Below, one piece after another: positions 10,663 to 20,467 of a stretch of DNA of 64,000 nucleotides (position 1 is its first letter; each line of letters starts with the position of its first letter). The DNA lies in NCBI GenBank assembly GCA_003049485.1, contig PYST01000157.1, forward strand, positions 26,306 to 90,305, written 5' to 3'. This DNA is from Ophioceras dolichostomum. Its lineage: Eukaryota; Ascomycota; Sordariomycetes; Magnaporthales; Ophioceraceae. The position numbers and the translations under genes are program-made. The notes beneath the pieces are model-generated. The model ran no database searches and was not told where the DNA came from. It saw only the letters and a program-made list of their open reading frames with translations.

Positions 10663-12316
10663 TTAAAACAGCTGTTTGAGCTCTTCCTTGTCCTGTTCAT
10701 ATTCCACCAGTTTGCGTTCGACAATTTTTTCAGCACCTTGCGCCCAGAGGTTGCACATGAACATCCTCTCCCTGGCCAGAAAGCGCTTGGCAAACCTGGG
10801 CCGGATGTGCTGGGCGACCGCCTCCTTCATTGCGTTGACCGAATCCAGGCTCCGCCAGAACCACGAGCCACCAGACTCCCAAGAGTCGCGCATCATTTGC
10901 GTCAGTGGTGTCATCAGATGGTCACCGCGGGCGCCATCATCATCATCGGCGGTGGCGGCGGCTTGCTGGCGCTCTTCGGCCTCGAAGGCGGCCATGAACT
11001 CGGCCTGAACCGAGTCGTACTCGGCCAGCTTGTCCTCCGTGATGTCGTCGATGGCCCGACCCGTCAGCCAGTACGGCGCCGACATGCACTCGGCAGGCAT
11101 GGAGCCCACCCACTCCAGGTCGACGAGGCGGGTGATGTTCCATTCGTCGTCGACGAAAATGTTGCCCCTATGCAGGTCGGTGAATTGGAGCATAAAGGAA
11201 CCCCCACGCCGATCCCGCCGGATGTAGTGGTGCGCCACGACGCGGAACAGCGTTCTGGCCCCCATCTCGAGGGTGCAGCTCATCTCCCCGTAAACAGCAT
11301 TGGGGTCGCTGATAAATCGTTGGTCGTGGAAGTGGCAGAGGTCGGCGACGTAGCACTCGGTGCGCCTATACGTGTCGCCCGGCCGCATGGTCCTGGGCGC
11401 GCCGTCGTTCTCCAGGATCGCATCGCAATTGCGCAGCTGAGGGGCCGGTTCGCCAGCGCAACGGAGCCGTCGCCGAGGAAGGTGAGGGAGGCGATGAGCG
11501 GCTGGGGGATGCGCGCCAGGGAGAGCATCAGCTGGGCCATCCCCCGGAACAGCCTCTGCCGTCGATCTGGATCATTGCGGTGCTGCTCGAAGGTCTTGGC
11601 AAGCGATTGGCTCTTGTCCGAGGCGACATTTTCGAGAAGCATGTAGGCGGAGAGGAAGAAGCCGGGGGTGCCCCGTGATGAGTGGCTCGTGTATCGCGAG
11701 GGGAGGCGCGGGGGCCCGACGAGGCGTCCGGCGAGGTGCTGATATAGACGGCGGAAACGATGCGCGATGCGCACGTACCAGGGCCGGTGGGTTTCGTGCG
11801 TGAACTGCCCCCGTTGCAAACCGGTGGTGCGTGAGCATGGAGGGCAAGGAGGGCAGGAGGCCGGGTTGGACACGGAAGAAACGTGTTGTTCCGTACCTGA
11901 CGATGATCCGAAAAGCCAAAACCGTAAAGGTGTGGAATCGGAATGCCCGGGCACTTCTCCTGCATCCATACATATGTCCCGACCTCGCAAGCCGTCTTCT
12001 CGTCCACGCTCCCCGGGTAGCGGGCCTCCGAGAGCTTGAAAGGAAGGGCACAGCGCAGGATAAGCTGCCGGTGCGAGTCGTGCGAGCGAACATCGATAGG
12101 CACGCATATGTTAAACGAGCCCCGCATCCACTTGCCCTGGGGCGCCACGACGCAGGCGTCCCGGCTGCCGAGGCCGAGGTGGTGCCGGGTCAGGGCCTCC
12201 ATCACACCTCTCCGCTCCCAAAGCTTGGTGTACATCGCCAGGGTCGCCGTGAGGTGCCCGGCCAGGTGTATCACGTTCTTGTTCATCTCGAGGGCCTCCT
12301 CGTACATCACGGCCAT
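10663..12316 (-). CDS. APH-like (phosphotransferase/kinase-fold) protein, frame disrupted
   Basis: This resembles the large fungal family of aminoglycoside-phosphotransferase-fold proteins, whose substrates are mostly unknown. Exon 1 is 12316-11897 (140 codons). A 92-nt intron at 11896-11805 has a CAG|GTACGG donor and a GGGGGCAG acceptor. Exon 2 continues from 11804. The catalytic loop reads FTDLHRGNIFVDDEWN, followed by LVDLEW, giving the expected Asp, Asn and metal-binding Asp. The conserved frame shifts by one base at about 11439-11446, next to a GGGG run: upstream it reads ...VALANRP and downstream QLRNCDAILENDG. Upstream of the ATG at 12316 the same frame stays open to 12622, apart from a TAG at 12343-12341. 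That open frame could be an original N-terminal extension. The gene is either decaying or carries sequence errors. It runs convergently to the small gene at 9863. Confidence 0.65.
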
Positions 12317-13490
12317 ATGGCCGCTATCGAGCAGCTCGAGCTATTTGGCGGGAGCGGCCGGGGTGGTGGATGCGGTCATCACGGCACCCATCACGGCACC
12401 CACCTCGTCCCCGCCAGTGTCCTCCGCCTTCGTCGTCTCCCGCTCATCGGCCACCTCGGCCACTTCCGTCTTGGAGATCTTCTCCATTGTTGACGGCTTC
12501 GACTCATCCGTCTGCTCTCTAGCCGTGGCGACCGTCGCTATCGTCGCTATCGTCGCTGTCGTCGCTATCGCCGCTTCTGTCTGCCCGTTAGGGGGGGGGC
12601 CGCGGCTTGACGGCAATTCCATTTTGACAGGTGGCAGCCGCAGTATGTTGGCATACCGAGATTGTCGAGACGGGCGTGGGGGGAGGAATTGTCGGAGCGG
12701 ATGCAGTGGCTGTCGGGTGAAGCCTGGCCGGGGGCGACGAAAGTCGATCTGTGGAAGCAGGAACCGCCAGATCAGGCGCGTCCAGTGTTGACATTTCATG
12801 CGAGACGCGGGACGAAGGACAGGAGCGGGACGCAGCCGTGTCCGGCCGGGTCCGGCCGGGTCTTGAACTGTTGATGGACAGGGGCGAAAGCGCCGTGCGC
12901 TTTTTGGCAGCGGAGTGCAGGTGGCCCCAACGCAACGGAGTCACCTTAACCACGCTCGTGCCTCGGGTTGCGACGCTTTGGAAGCTCCCTCACGTGTCAT
13001 AGCACGTCGCAAGTTCACACTAAGATCCGTATTCCAGCATCCAGCTTGACCGAGAAATGCCAGTGGGTTAATCTCCCTGAACTTCGATCGGGATTGGAAC
13101 AGATCGAGGCTCTGATGATGATGCCGTCACGGAGATTTCCACTCACGGACAGGATGTGGGACCCTCCATGTCATTTGAGACGAGGCAGTACCAGGGTGCT
13201 AGTCACGTGCTTTCGCGGCAAAGTCGTAATTGATACAACGTACAGTCACAGATCCACACGAGTGACGCCTCCGCCAACATTCAGGTCATCAATAATAATT
13301 GCCACCTTGTTCAGAACCCTTTCCCAATTGTGCATTGGCCATCGAAGAAAGATGGGGATCATCCTTGCTTCAACGGCTCGACAGCGGTCTAGCATTGTTA
13401 GCTTTCGCTTTCGTTAATGAAGAGACTCTTTGCAATTCGGGATAACAACCGAGCCTCCGAAACCCTGCTCGGATTTAACCTCCTCCTATC
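12317..13490. other. Intergenic region with open minus-strand frame
   Basis: From 12622 to 12343 on the minus strand an open frame reads into the kinase-like gene, interrupted only by the TAG at 12343-12341. It includes an Ala/Thr/Ile repeat stretch encoded by GTCGCTATC units near 12520-12570. From about 12960 to 13490 I see only promoter-like sequence for Rad4. Confidence 0.4.
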
Positions 13491-16400
13491 ATGGCGGGGC
13501 CTCGCTCGAGTAACTCGTCCCCCGCCGCCGGCGGCAGCGGACGTCGCACGACGCGCTCCCAGGCGCGAAGGACAGGCGGGAGCAGCGCCGCGGCGCCTGT
13601 TTCCCTGAGCCCAGCGTCCAGCCGGGCAGCTACGCACCAGAACTTGAGGGTCTATCGCGACATGCTCGTGGAAGCCGGCGTTGTCCGGGCGGGGTCGGGG
13701 CCGGCTCGGAATACGAACGACTCCGACGAACGGCCGGCGAAGCGGTTACGTCGGCCTGGGGAGAGGCCCCCTCCTAAGCCGGCTGCCTCGCTGCCCATTG
13801 CTTCTGAGAGCAGAGGAGGCGACGACGACGAGGACGACGAGGACGACGAGGACAACGAGGCGATCGAGTTCGAAGACGTGGCTCTACCGCCCGCGCCCGC
13901 AATACAGACAACCTATATAGAGTCAGAAGATGATGAAGATGACGACGAAGACATCCAGTTCGAAGACATCGACATCGGGCCGCCTATGGCGTTGCCGGAT
14001 TCTTCTTTCCCTTCGAACGAGCAGGAGCAGCCGAAGGAGAAAGGCGGCCTGGAGCTGAACCTTACGGCGCAGATGGCGTCTATGATAACGAAGAAGCTCA
14101 TCGCTAAGCGAAAGCCAATCAGCAAGGCTGAGCGGGCGAGACGGGTCGAGATACACAAAATGCACCTGTGCTGTCTGCTGGTCCATGCCGCACGGCGGAA
14201 CCGCTGGTGCAGCGACGCCTCGGTCCAGGCGTCCCTGCGGCCGCTGCTGCCCGCTAACGTGGTGCGGCTGTTGAACCCGAGGGACGGCCTGTCCCAGTTC
14301 GGCCAGACTGAGTCCCTGAAAGACGGGTTGCAGCAGGCCAGGGCGATCTTCAAGTCGGTCTTCTCGATCACGGAGCGTGGGTTGAAAAGGGCGCTGTGGG
14401 CTGAGGAGGAGTCGCATCTTGAAAACGTACGTCCCTGCGTGCATGCTTTTTATGTATTATTGCTGTATTCAATCCTGCTACACTCCGTCCTCCGCCTCTG
14501 GAATTTATGTTTTATTTCCAATCTTCCCCTCGCGTCTCGGCTTAAGTCGCTGACGACGGGGTCCCACGAGCAGTACCGACTGCCAGACGATCTGGACTCC
14601 GCCCTAGATAAAAGGGAATTTCGCAGACTTGCAGTATCTTTAGAAGGCTCCAGAGACGTCGGCGCGCAGCTGTTCTGTGCCCTCCTTCGGTCCGTGGGAG
14701 TTGAGGCCCGACTCGTCTGCTCCCTGCAGCCGCTGTCCTTCCTTTCAAGCGCCCCTACGCTACCCAAGCCGAAGACCAACAGCAAAGCCGCGCAGAAGTC
14801 TAAAGCCGAGGCCTATCGCTCCAGAATGACCAAGTACGACAACTTGGCAGCCATAGAGACCGACAACGGTGCAACATCGTCGTCGTCGAGCCCCTTAACC
14901 ACCGTCAGGCGACTAGGGCATCCCCAAGCCGCAGGGCACAATCTCCCTCAAGCATCATCACCGTCGTCATTATCTTGCAATAACAAGAACAAGAAAGAAA
15001 AAGGCCGGCAACAACAAGACCGCAAGCCCATAAGAGGCGAGTCCCCCTACCCAGTCTACTGGGTCGAGGTCCTCGACGCGGCGCACCAGAAATGGCAGCC
15101 CGTCGACCCCCTCGTGACGACCTCGCAGTGGCGGCCCGCCAAGCTCGAGCCGCCCCTGTCGGACCACAACAACTGCCTCTCCTACGCCGTCGCCTTCGCG
15201 GCCGACGGCACCGCCCGCGACGTGACCCGACGCTACGCAAAAGCCTACACCTCCAAGGCGCGCCGCCTCCGCGTCGACAACCTGCCCGCCCCGACTTCTT
15301 CCGTAACGTCCGACCCGTCTGCCTTCGCAGCGGGGCTCAGCGGCGAGGAGTGGCTCGACCGCGCGATGGGCTTCTTCCGCCGGCCCCTGGGCATAGTGAC
15401 TCCCCTGGACGCGGCGGAGGAGACAGAGCTGGCGGCGACGGCCGCGCGCGAGCCGATGCCCCGCAACGTGGCTGATTTCAAAGACCACCCTTTGTACGCG
15501 CTCGAGCGACACCTGCGGCGGCACGAGGTCTTGGTACCCGACGCGCAGCCGTCGGGCACCGTCGCGGCTGGGAACAAGGCCGGCGCCATCGAGCGCATCT
15601 ACCGCCGTCGGGACGTGCGTGTGGCGTGGTCGGCGGACAAGTGGTACCGCGCCTTTGGACGCGTCGTGAAGCCGCTTGAGATCCCCGCCAAATTTCTGCC
15701 GTCGAATCGGTCAAAACGAAACAAGGACGACGACGGCGGCGATGATGATATTGATGATCCGGTGCTCGAACCAGGCGGCACGGTTGGCATCCCGATCTAC
15801 ACGCACTCCCAGACCCTCCCCTTCGTCCCAGACCCCGTCGTGGACGGCGTCGTTCCTCGCAACCGCTTCGGCAACGTCGACGTGTTCGTGCCCTCCATGG
15901 TTCCTCCGGGCGGAGTGCACATCCCCGACGAGAAGACGTCGAGGGCCGCGTTCCTGCTCGGAGTGGATTACGCCCCGGCGCTGACGGGGTTCGAGTTCAA
16001 GGGCCGGCAGGGCACCGCCGTTCTGAGGGGTGCCGTTGTGGCCGTCGAGAATGAGGACGCCGTGAGGGCCGTCGTGGTGGCGATGAGGGAGAGGGAGGAG
16101 GAGGTGAAGGAGGAGAGGAGGGTGAAAGACGTGTTGAGGATGTGGGGAAGGTTTTTGAAGGTTTTGAGGATCGAGGAGAGGATTTGGAGGGGGGTGGAGG
16201 AGAGGGGTGGGGTTGGGGGGAGGCAGAGCATTGTGGCTGCTGCTGAGGTTGGGGCTGAGGCGGAGGGGAAGGGGAAGGTGGATGAAAGGGGGAAAGAGAG
16301 GGGGAAGGCCAAGGGTAAGTGGAAGGGGAGGAAGGTGGTGAAAGAGGATGAGGATGATGCGGACGAGGATGAGGACGAGGATGAGGACGAGGAGATGGGT

Positions 16401-16595
16401 GATATCGGTGAAGGCGATATTGGCGAGGCTGACATGGACGATGACGATGTGGGTGGTGGAGGTTTTTTGGTGAATGATGATGATAACGAGGACGATAACC
16501 GCCACGACTATGTGGGTGCCGGTGGGTTCCTGGCTGGCGGCGGCGGCGAAGACGACGACGATGATGATATGGGCGGCGGGTTCTTGATCGAGTGA
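13491..16595 (+). CDS. DNA repair protein Rad4/XPC homologue
   Basis: The product is about 985 aa after removal of one intron and is the damage-recognition factor of nucleotide excision repair, acting in the nucleus with a Rad23-type partner. The intron is 14427-14573 (147 nt), with donor GTACGT, a CTGAC branch-like site and a GAGCAG acceptor. It is a multiple of three and contains no stop, so an unspliced reading would also be open. The spliced junction gives LEN|YRLPDDLDSALDKREF, the conserved Rad4 sequence. The order is: basic, disordered N terminus; Asp/Glu stretches near residues 105-165; transglutaminase-like fold (about 200-600) with LRSVGVEARLVCSLQPL; BHD1 from HPLYALERHLRRHEVLVP (about 613); BHD2; and BHD3 with FGNVDVFVPSMVPPGG (about 740). 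A Lys/Glu-rich then Asp/Gly-rich tail follows. The acidic tail is long, but such tails are common in fungal members. Confidence 0.93.
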   Translation: MAGPRSSNSSPAAGGSGRRTTRSQARRTGGSSAAAPVSLSPASSRAATHQNLRVYRDMLVEAGVVRAGSGPARNTNDSDERPAKRLRRPGERPPPKPAASLPIASESRGGDDDEDDEDDEDNEAIEFEDVALPPAPAIQTTYIESEDDEDDDEDIQFEDIDIGPPMALPDSSFPSNEQEQPKEKGGLELNLTAQMASMITKKLIAKRKPISKAERARRVEIHKMHLCCLLVHAARRNRWCSDASVQASLRPLLPANVVRLLNPRDGLSQFGQTESLKDGLQQARAIFKSVFSITERGLKRALWAEEESHLENVRPCVHAFYVLLLYSILLHSVLRLWNLCFISNLPLASRLKSLTTGSHEQYRLPDDLDSALDKREFRRLAVSLEGSRDVGAQLFCALLRSVGVEARLVCSLQPLSFLSSAPTLPKPKTNSKAAQKSKAEAYRSRMTKYDNLAAIETDNGATSSSSSPLTTVRRLGHPQAAGHNLPQASSPSSLSCNNKNKKEKGRQQQDRKPIRGESPYPVYWVEVLDAAHQKWQPVDPLVTTSQWRPAKLEPPLSDHNNCLSYAVAFAADGTARDVTRRYAKAYTSKARRLRVDNLPAPTSSVTSDPSAFAAGLSGEEWLDRAMGFFRRPLGIVTPLDAAEETELAATAAREPMPRNVADFKDHPLYALERHLRRHEVLVPDAQPSGTVAAGNKAGAIERIYRRRDVRVAWSADKWYRAFGRVVKPLEIPAKFLPSNRSKRNKDDDGGDDDIDDPVLEPGGTVGIPIYTHSQTLPFVPDPVVDGVVPRNRFGNVDVFVPSMVPPGGVHIPDEKTSRAAFLLGVDYAPALTGFEFKGRQGTAVLRGAVVAVENEDAVRAVVVAMREREEEVKEERRVKDVLRMWGRFLKVLRIEERIWRGVEERGGVGGRQSIVAAAEVGAEAEGKGKVDERGKERGKAKGKWKGRKVVKEDEDDADEDEDEDEDEEMGDIGEGDIGEADMDDDDVGGGGFLVNDDDNEDDNRHDYVGAGGFLAGGGGEDDDDDDMGGGFLIE

Positions 16596-17423
16596 GCTGG
16601 GGCGCCTGAGTTTGCCCCTGAACCACACCCGGCCCGATTTGAACAGCGTTTGTTTGACCTTTTGGATATCTCATATACACTCGAATTGTTTATTCATATC
16701 TTCCGATTCAAACCGCTCTAGAGTGCTTCTTGCGTCTTCTTTGTCCAAACACCTCTTTGTGAGTCCATTTTTTCTGCTTCCCATCCCGTGATAGTCAACT
16801 GGTACCTACCTCGACGTGCATTCTATTGAGGTTAAGATTAGAAGCTTCAATGAGAGACACGAGATATGCCACGATCAAGCAAGGCGTTGGATTGAATATT
16901 TTACGTCCTGTCTTTTGCATTGATACCTAGGTACCTACCTAATCCTTACATCCAGTTGGTATGCTTAGCCCTTATCGAGACCAGGGTTTGTGGACAGACA
17001 AAGAAAGCACCGCCTACCCTAACGGTCCGCCGTGAGACATATCCCCGGCTTCAAAGGGATGAATAGGCCCGCAGCCAGCCCTGCCGTGTCTGTTTTCGTT
17101 TCCCTGGTCAACGTCTTTTTTGTTTCTTGTTGATCTGCCAATGGTCATGAAAGGCTGTCAGGGGCAAACCGCCTCCCCGCCCCCATTGTTGCTCGACGCA
17201 TATGGAAATGTCACGGCCCTTACCTTGTGAAGTATCGACAGCTCAAGGTGCCCATGGAGCCGGCAGCATATATGGGCATCGCCTCCTCTTTCTTTCCTTC
17301 CACGGCCAAGAAGAAAATACTAGTAACCAAGAATTTCATCGAGTACCCGACAACCACTTCCTACGTAGCTGCAACACGACACACTACTGACGACTAGAAG
17401 AAATAATCAGATCACAATAGCAC
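16596..17423. other. Intergenic region between Rad4 and the CVNH-like gene
   Basis: No gene is visible. It includes a CCTAGGTACCTACCTA word cluster at about 16923-16940 and a similar one near 16802. Confidence 0.5.
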
Positions 17424-20049
17424 ATGATGATGACGAGAGTTCTCGGCGTCCTATGGATGCTGGCAGCATATGCCATCGCCCTCGAGATTTCCGAAGCAGA
17501 CCTAAAGCCCTTCGTCCAGTCCTGCCAGCACTAGACGATCGACACTAGCAACTTCAACAGCACATTCGTTCTCAATGCGGCATGCAATAACGCGAGCGAC
17601 CCAGCTCAGGCCACAAACTCCGCCACGCTTGATCTCAACTGGTGTCTCCACAATAGCAACGGGCGCTTGGAATGGGGGAATGGGTGAGTGTTCAGAGCGT
17701 TTAGTCTCCCCTTGGCGATGTCGTTGCAATGACCAAAAACCCCCTTCCCATCCCCCATATGTTCTGGAACTCGGCCGCTTGCTCACAAAAGTCTCGTCCT
17801 GGTGTCTGTATGCTCTTAGAGGCGGTGGAGTGGCTACATGTGATTACTGCCGCCTCCAACAACCTTTTCCCGCGAAGCCGGTAATAGCATGTCTCTGCGA
17901 AACCGATGCGACCGGGGGCAAGCAGGAAGCCACCATTGATTTGAGTATGAAACCCCTGGCGAGATCTCCTCTCCTCCTCTTGGCGCTTTGCACCGGAGCC
18001 CCTCCCACTCCTTTCCCTTGGCAGTAGCCTCAGTTGTACAAAGCGAGGAGCGCCTGCTACTTCTCTCTATCTTTCTCGTTGGTCAAGAACCCAAGAGCTC
18101 ATGATTTCATCTCCTTCCGTCTGCTAACCTGCGTGACCCCCTAACCCCGGGCCGACGGCACAAATAATAGGCGAAAACATACACAACTCCCAAGGCTACC
18201 TGACGTGCTATGGCCATTCTATGGCGTTTACGCTCGGTGATCCGCCCACAGTCCTGGATCCTATGAAGCAATTAGGCCCGAGGTCCGCTCCAGCCGGTGA
18301 TGGAGCGGAAGGCTAATATCAGTGGGACGAGCCGGACCCGGACCATCTGCATGAGCGGGACGTCGACGGTGAGGACTGGGGGCTTGAGCGGCGAGCCTCG
18401 AACGACTCCCGGCCCATGGAGGACGCCTGCGAGCGTTGGTATGTCTCCGATGGGAAGATCGCTCGCACGCTCGTCGCTTACTGTGCGATGAGCGGCGTGG
18501 CTGCGAACCCTTCGGAGAACGTCATCTTCATTGAGACCTGGCAGAACCTGGACGACTGCATTGGTCTTGCGTCGGGAGTGCCGAACTTCACCCCTTCTGG
18601 GTATGCCCCTTCCTAGCCTGGCCTATTTCCCCTTCCTTTCTCGGAATGAACTGTAGTAGGGCGATGGGAGCACACACTAATGCTTCTGGACACTATGACC
18701 CAGGGCCAAAGGCGCATCGAAGTGCAACTTCACCGAAACGAATGCGTCCACCGAGTGGAAATATCTATGTCTTAACGGAGGCGCCAAGGCACTCCGGGGA
18801 CTCTTGACATTAAGGGTGAGTGACCAGGCTGGTTGTATTTGTCCCTCAACTCGACTCCCTCGACTCTCTCCCGTAGAGTGGAAAAAAACCGAACAAGCAG
18901 CGGCACGAGTAGACCAAGCTGGAATGCTCTTCAGCTGTCTCTTCCTGCCCGCCCTTTTTCAACCGTTCAGTTATTGTGGTAGATTCACAGACTGACTAGA
19001 GGCTGCCGCTACATGACCAACAGGCAGATTCCAAATCATCAACAACACCCTGCATTGCAACGGCGTAACAGGGGGCCAGACCCGCATTCCCATGTCTACC
19101 TTTGCAGGAACATCACCATGTCAAAGGACACGCCGGGGATGCTCCTGGCAAGCTGCCCGTATTACCCCCAAGGACAGGTGTCCTACGTCCGCTCCTCGTT
19201 GAACCTCAACGCTTGCTATGGGCTCCAAAACGGGACGTTTACTCCACAAATCGGGTACGATAGGTCCCTCTCCCTTTTCTTCCCAACCATGAGTTCTAGT
19301 ACCCTATTGTTTGCTAACCAATACCCGGCTGGCATCGTGACCTTCAATATTTTACTACTACCCAGGGGCAATGCGTTCGAAAACTGCAAAGAATGCCAGC
19401 TAAAGACCCAGCCGATGGCCATCGCGTCAAAAAAGGGCGGGAGCTCATGCTCTGGGGAATGAACGCCACCATCGAATGCATCTGCCGGGCCGATGGCAGC
19501 TCGACTGCGGGAGGTGTGTTGAACAACGACGGGCTGACCGTCCAGACATCCGTCAACCTCGATAAGACGCCCCCCCCCTTCCTCCCTCCCGAAACCTTCA
19601 GTCCCAACTTCTCTACATCTCCTCTCTTACCTCTCCTCCCTCTCTCTTAAACAAAACCCCCATCCTGGGGCACTTGTCTAACCGACTGGCTAACTGACTG
19701 GCACACCCCCTTGCCTAGGTTCACAACATGCCAGAACATCTTCCTCGACTACGTTGGCCGCCTCCGCTGCGGCGCCGACGACCAAAGCCCCATAGGCAAC
19801 CGCGTCAACCACCAGCTGCCCGCCGTCGCGGGCGCACCAGTATCCTAAGCAGGGGATTCCTGCGCCTCCTGCCCCGTGTCGACGGTGACGTCCTGCCCGG
19901 CCGCCTCGGAGGGGACGGGAGGAGGAGGAGGCAGCGGCGGCGGCGGGTCGGACGACACGACTGTAGTCACGGATGAGGGCACAACCACGGCTACCTCTCA
20001 GGAGCATCGCACCGTTATTGCTACTGCTACGGCGACGGCGACGACTTAG
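17424..20049 (+). pseudogene. Broken secreted cyanovirin-N-like (CVNH) multi-domain protein gene
   Basis: The ATG at 17424 opens a signal-peptide-like segment (TRVLGVLWMLAAYAIA), then CVNH-type modules. Recognisable pieces are LDLNWCLHNSNGRLEWGNG and ENIHNSQGYLTCYG; later copies include NITMSKDTPGMLLASCPY with SSLNLNACYGLQNGTF, and CQNIFLDYVGRLRCG. CVNH domains bind carbohydrate in known members. Likely exons are 17424-17683, 18171-18600, 18704-18815, about 19024-19254, about 19365-19560 and 19719-20049, ending in a Ser/Thr/Gly-rich tail. Lesions are in-frame TAG at 17532-17534, TAA at 18314-18316 and TAA at 19846-19848. There are also frame conflicts at the first splice junction (next to GGGGG), near 19024, near 19108 and at an A6 run near 19430. 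Coding sequence clearly resumes after each stop. Exon limits are approximate; the CVNH assignment rests on motif spacing read by eye. Confidence 0.6.
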
Positions 20050-20467
20050 CCTGAGACGGGTGTGATCCAGCTTTGTAGAAGAGGAATGCAACGCTGTAAG
20101 AACAGTAAAGAGGGGATATGGGTTGCTGTGAGATTTCAAAATTTGCCTTGCACCTCCGGATGGAGCGGAACAGGATAGAAACGGAAAGGGATTCTGTGTA
20201 GTATGTGAAGGAAGTAGTAGCATTGAAAAAAAACCATCGCTTGATTCTCAAGCATTCCATCCGACCAAGTAACCCAGTATCCGCCATGCCATTCCGTCGC
20301 TTCTTGGTACAATGATTATCAGGTATCTCTTCGCCGTATGTGTGAAAGCAAACAGCCAACAGCCCTGTCCCTGTGTACAAGTGAAGACGCATACCTATCT
20401 AGATGGATGTCTGTCCCTGTCCCTCCCAAACTCCCACAAATCCAACGCAAAAATCTTCATTATGTCA
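20050..20467. other. Short convergent intergenic region
   Basis: This is the space between the 3' ends of the CVNH-like gene (+) and the potassium channel (-). Nothing is recognisable apart from terminator-like AT-rich sequence. Confidence 0.5.

Noticed and set aside
12520..12575. GTCGCTATC units that might be a CRISPR-like array
   Set aside because: These are contiguous 6-12 bp units without spacers, in a eukaryotic genome; they are a simple coding repeat.
15711..16628. 305-aa minus-strand open frame opposite the Rad4 C terminus
   Set aside because: It is the antisense of the Asp/Glu/Lys-rich tail and BHD region of Rad4. Its His/Leu/Pro-rich composition is a shadow of GC-rich codons.
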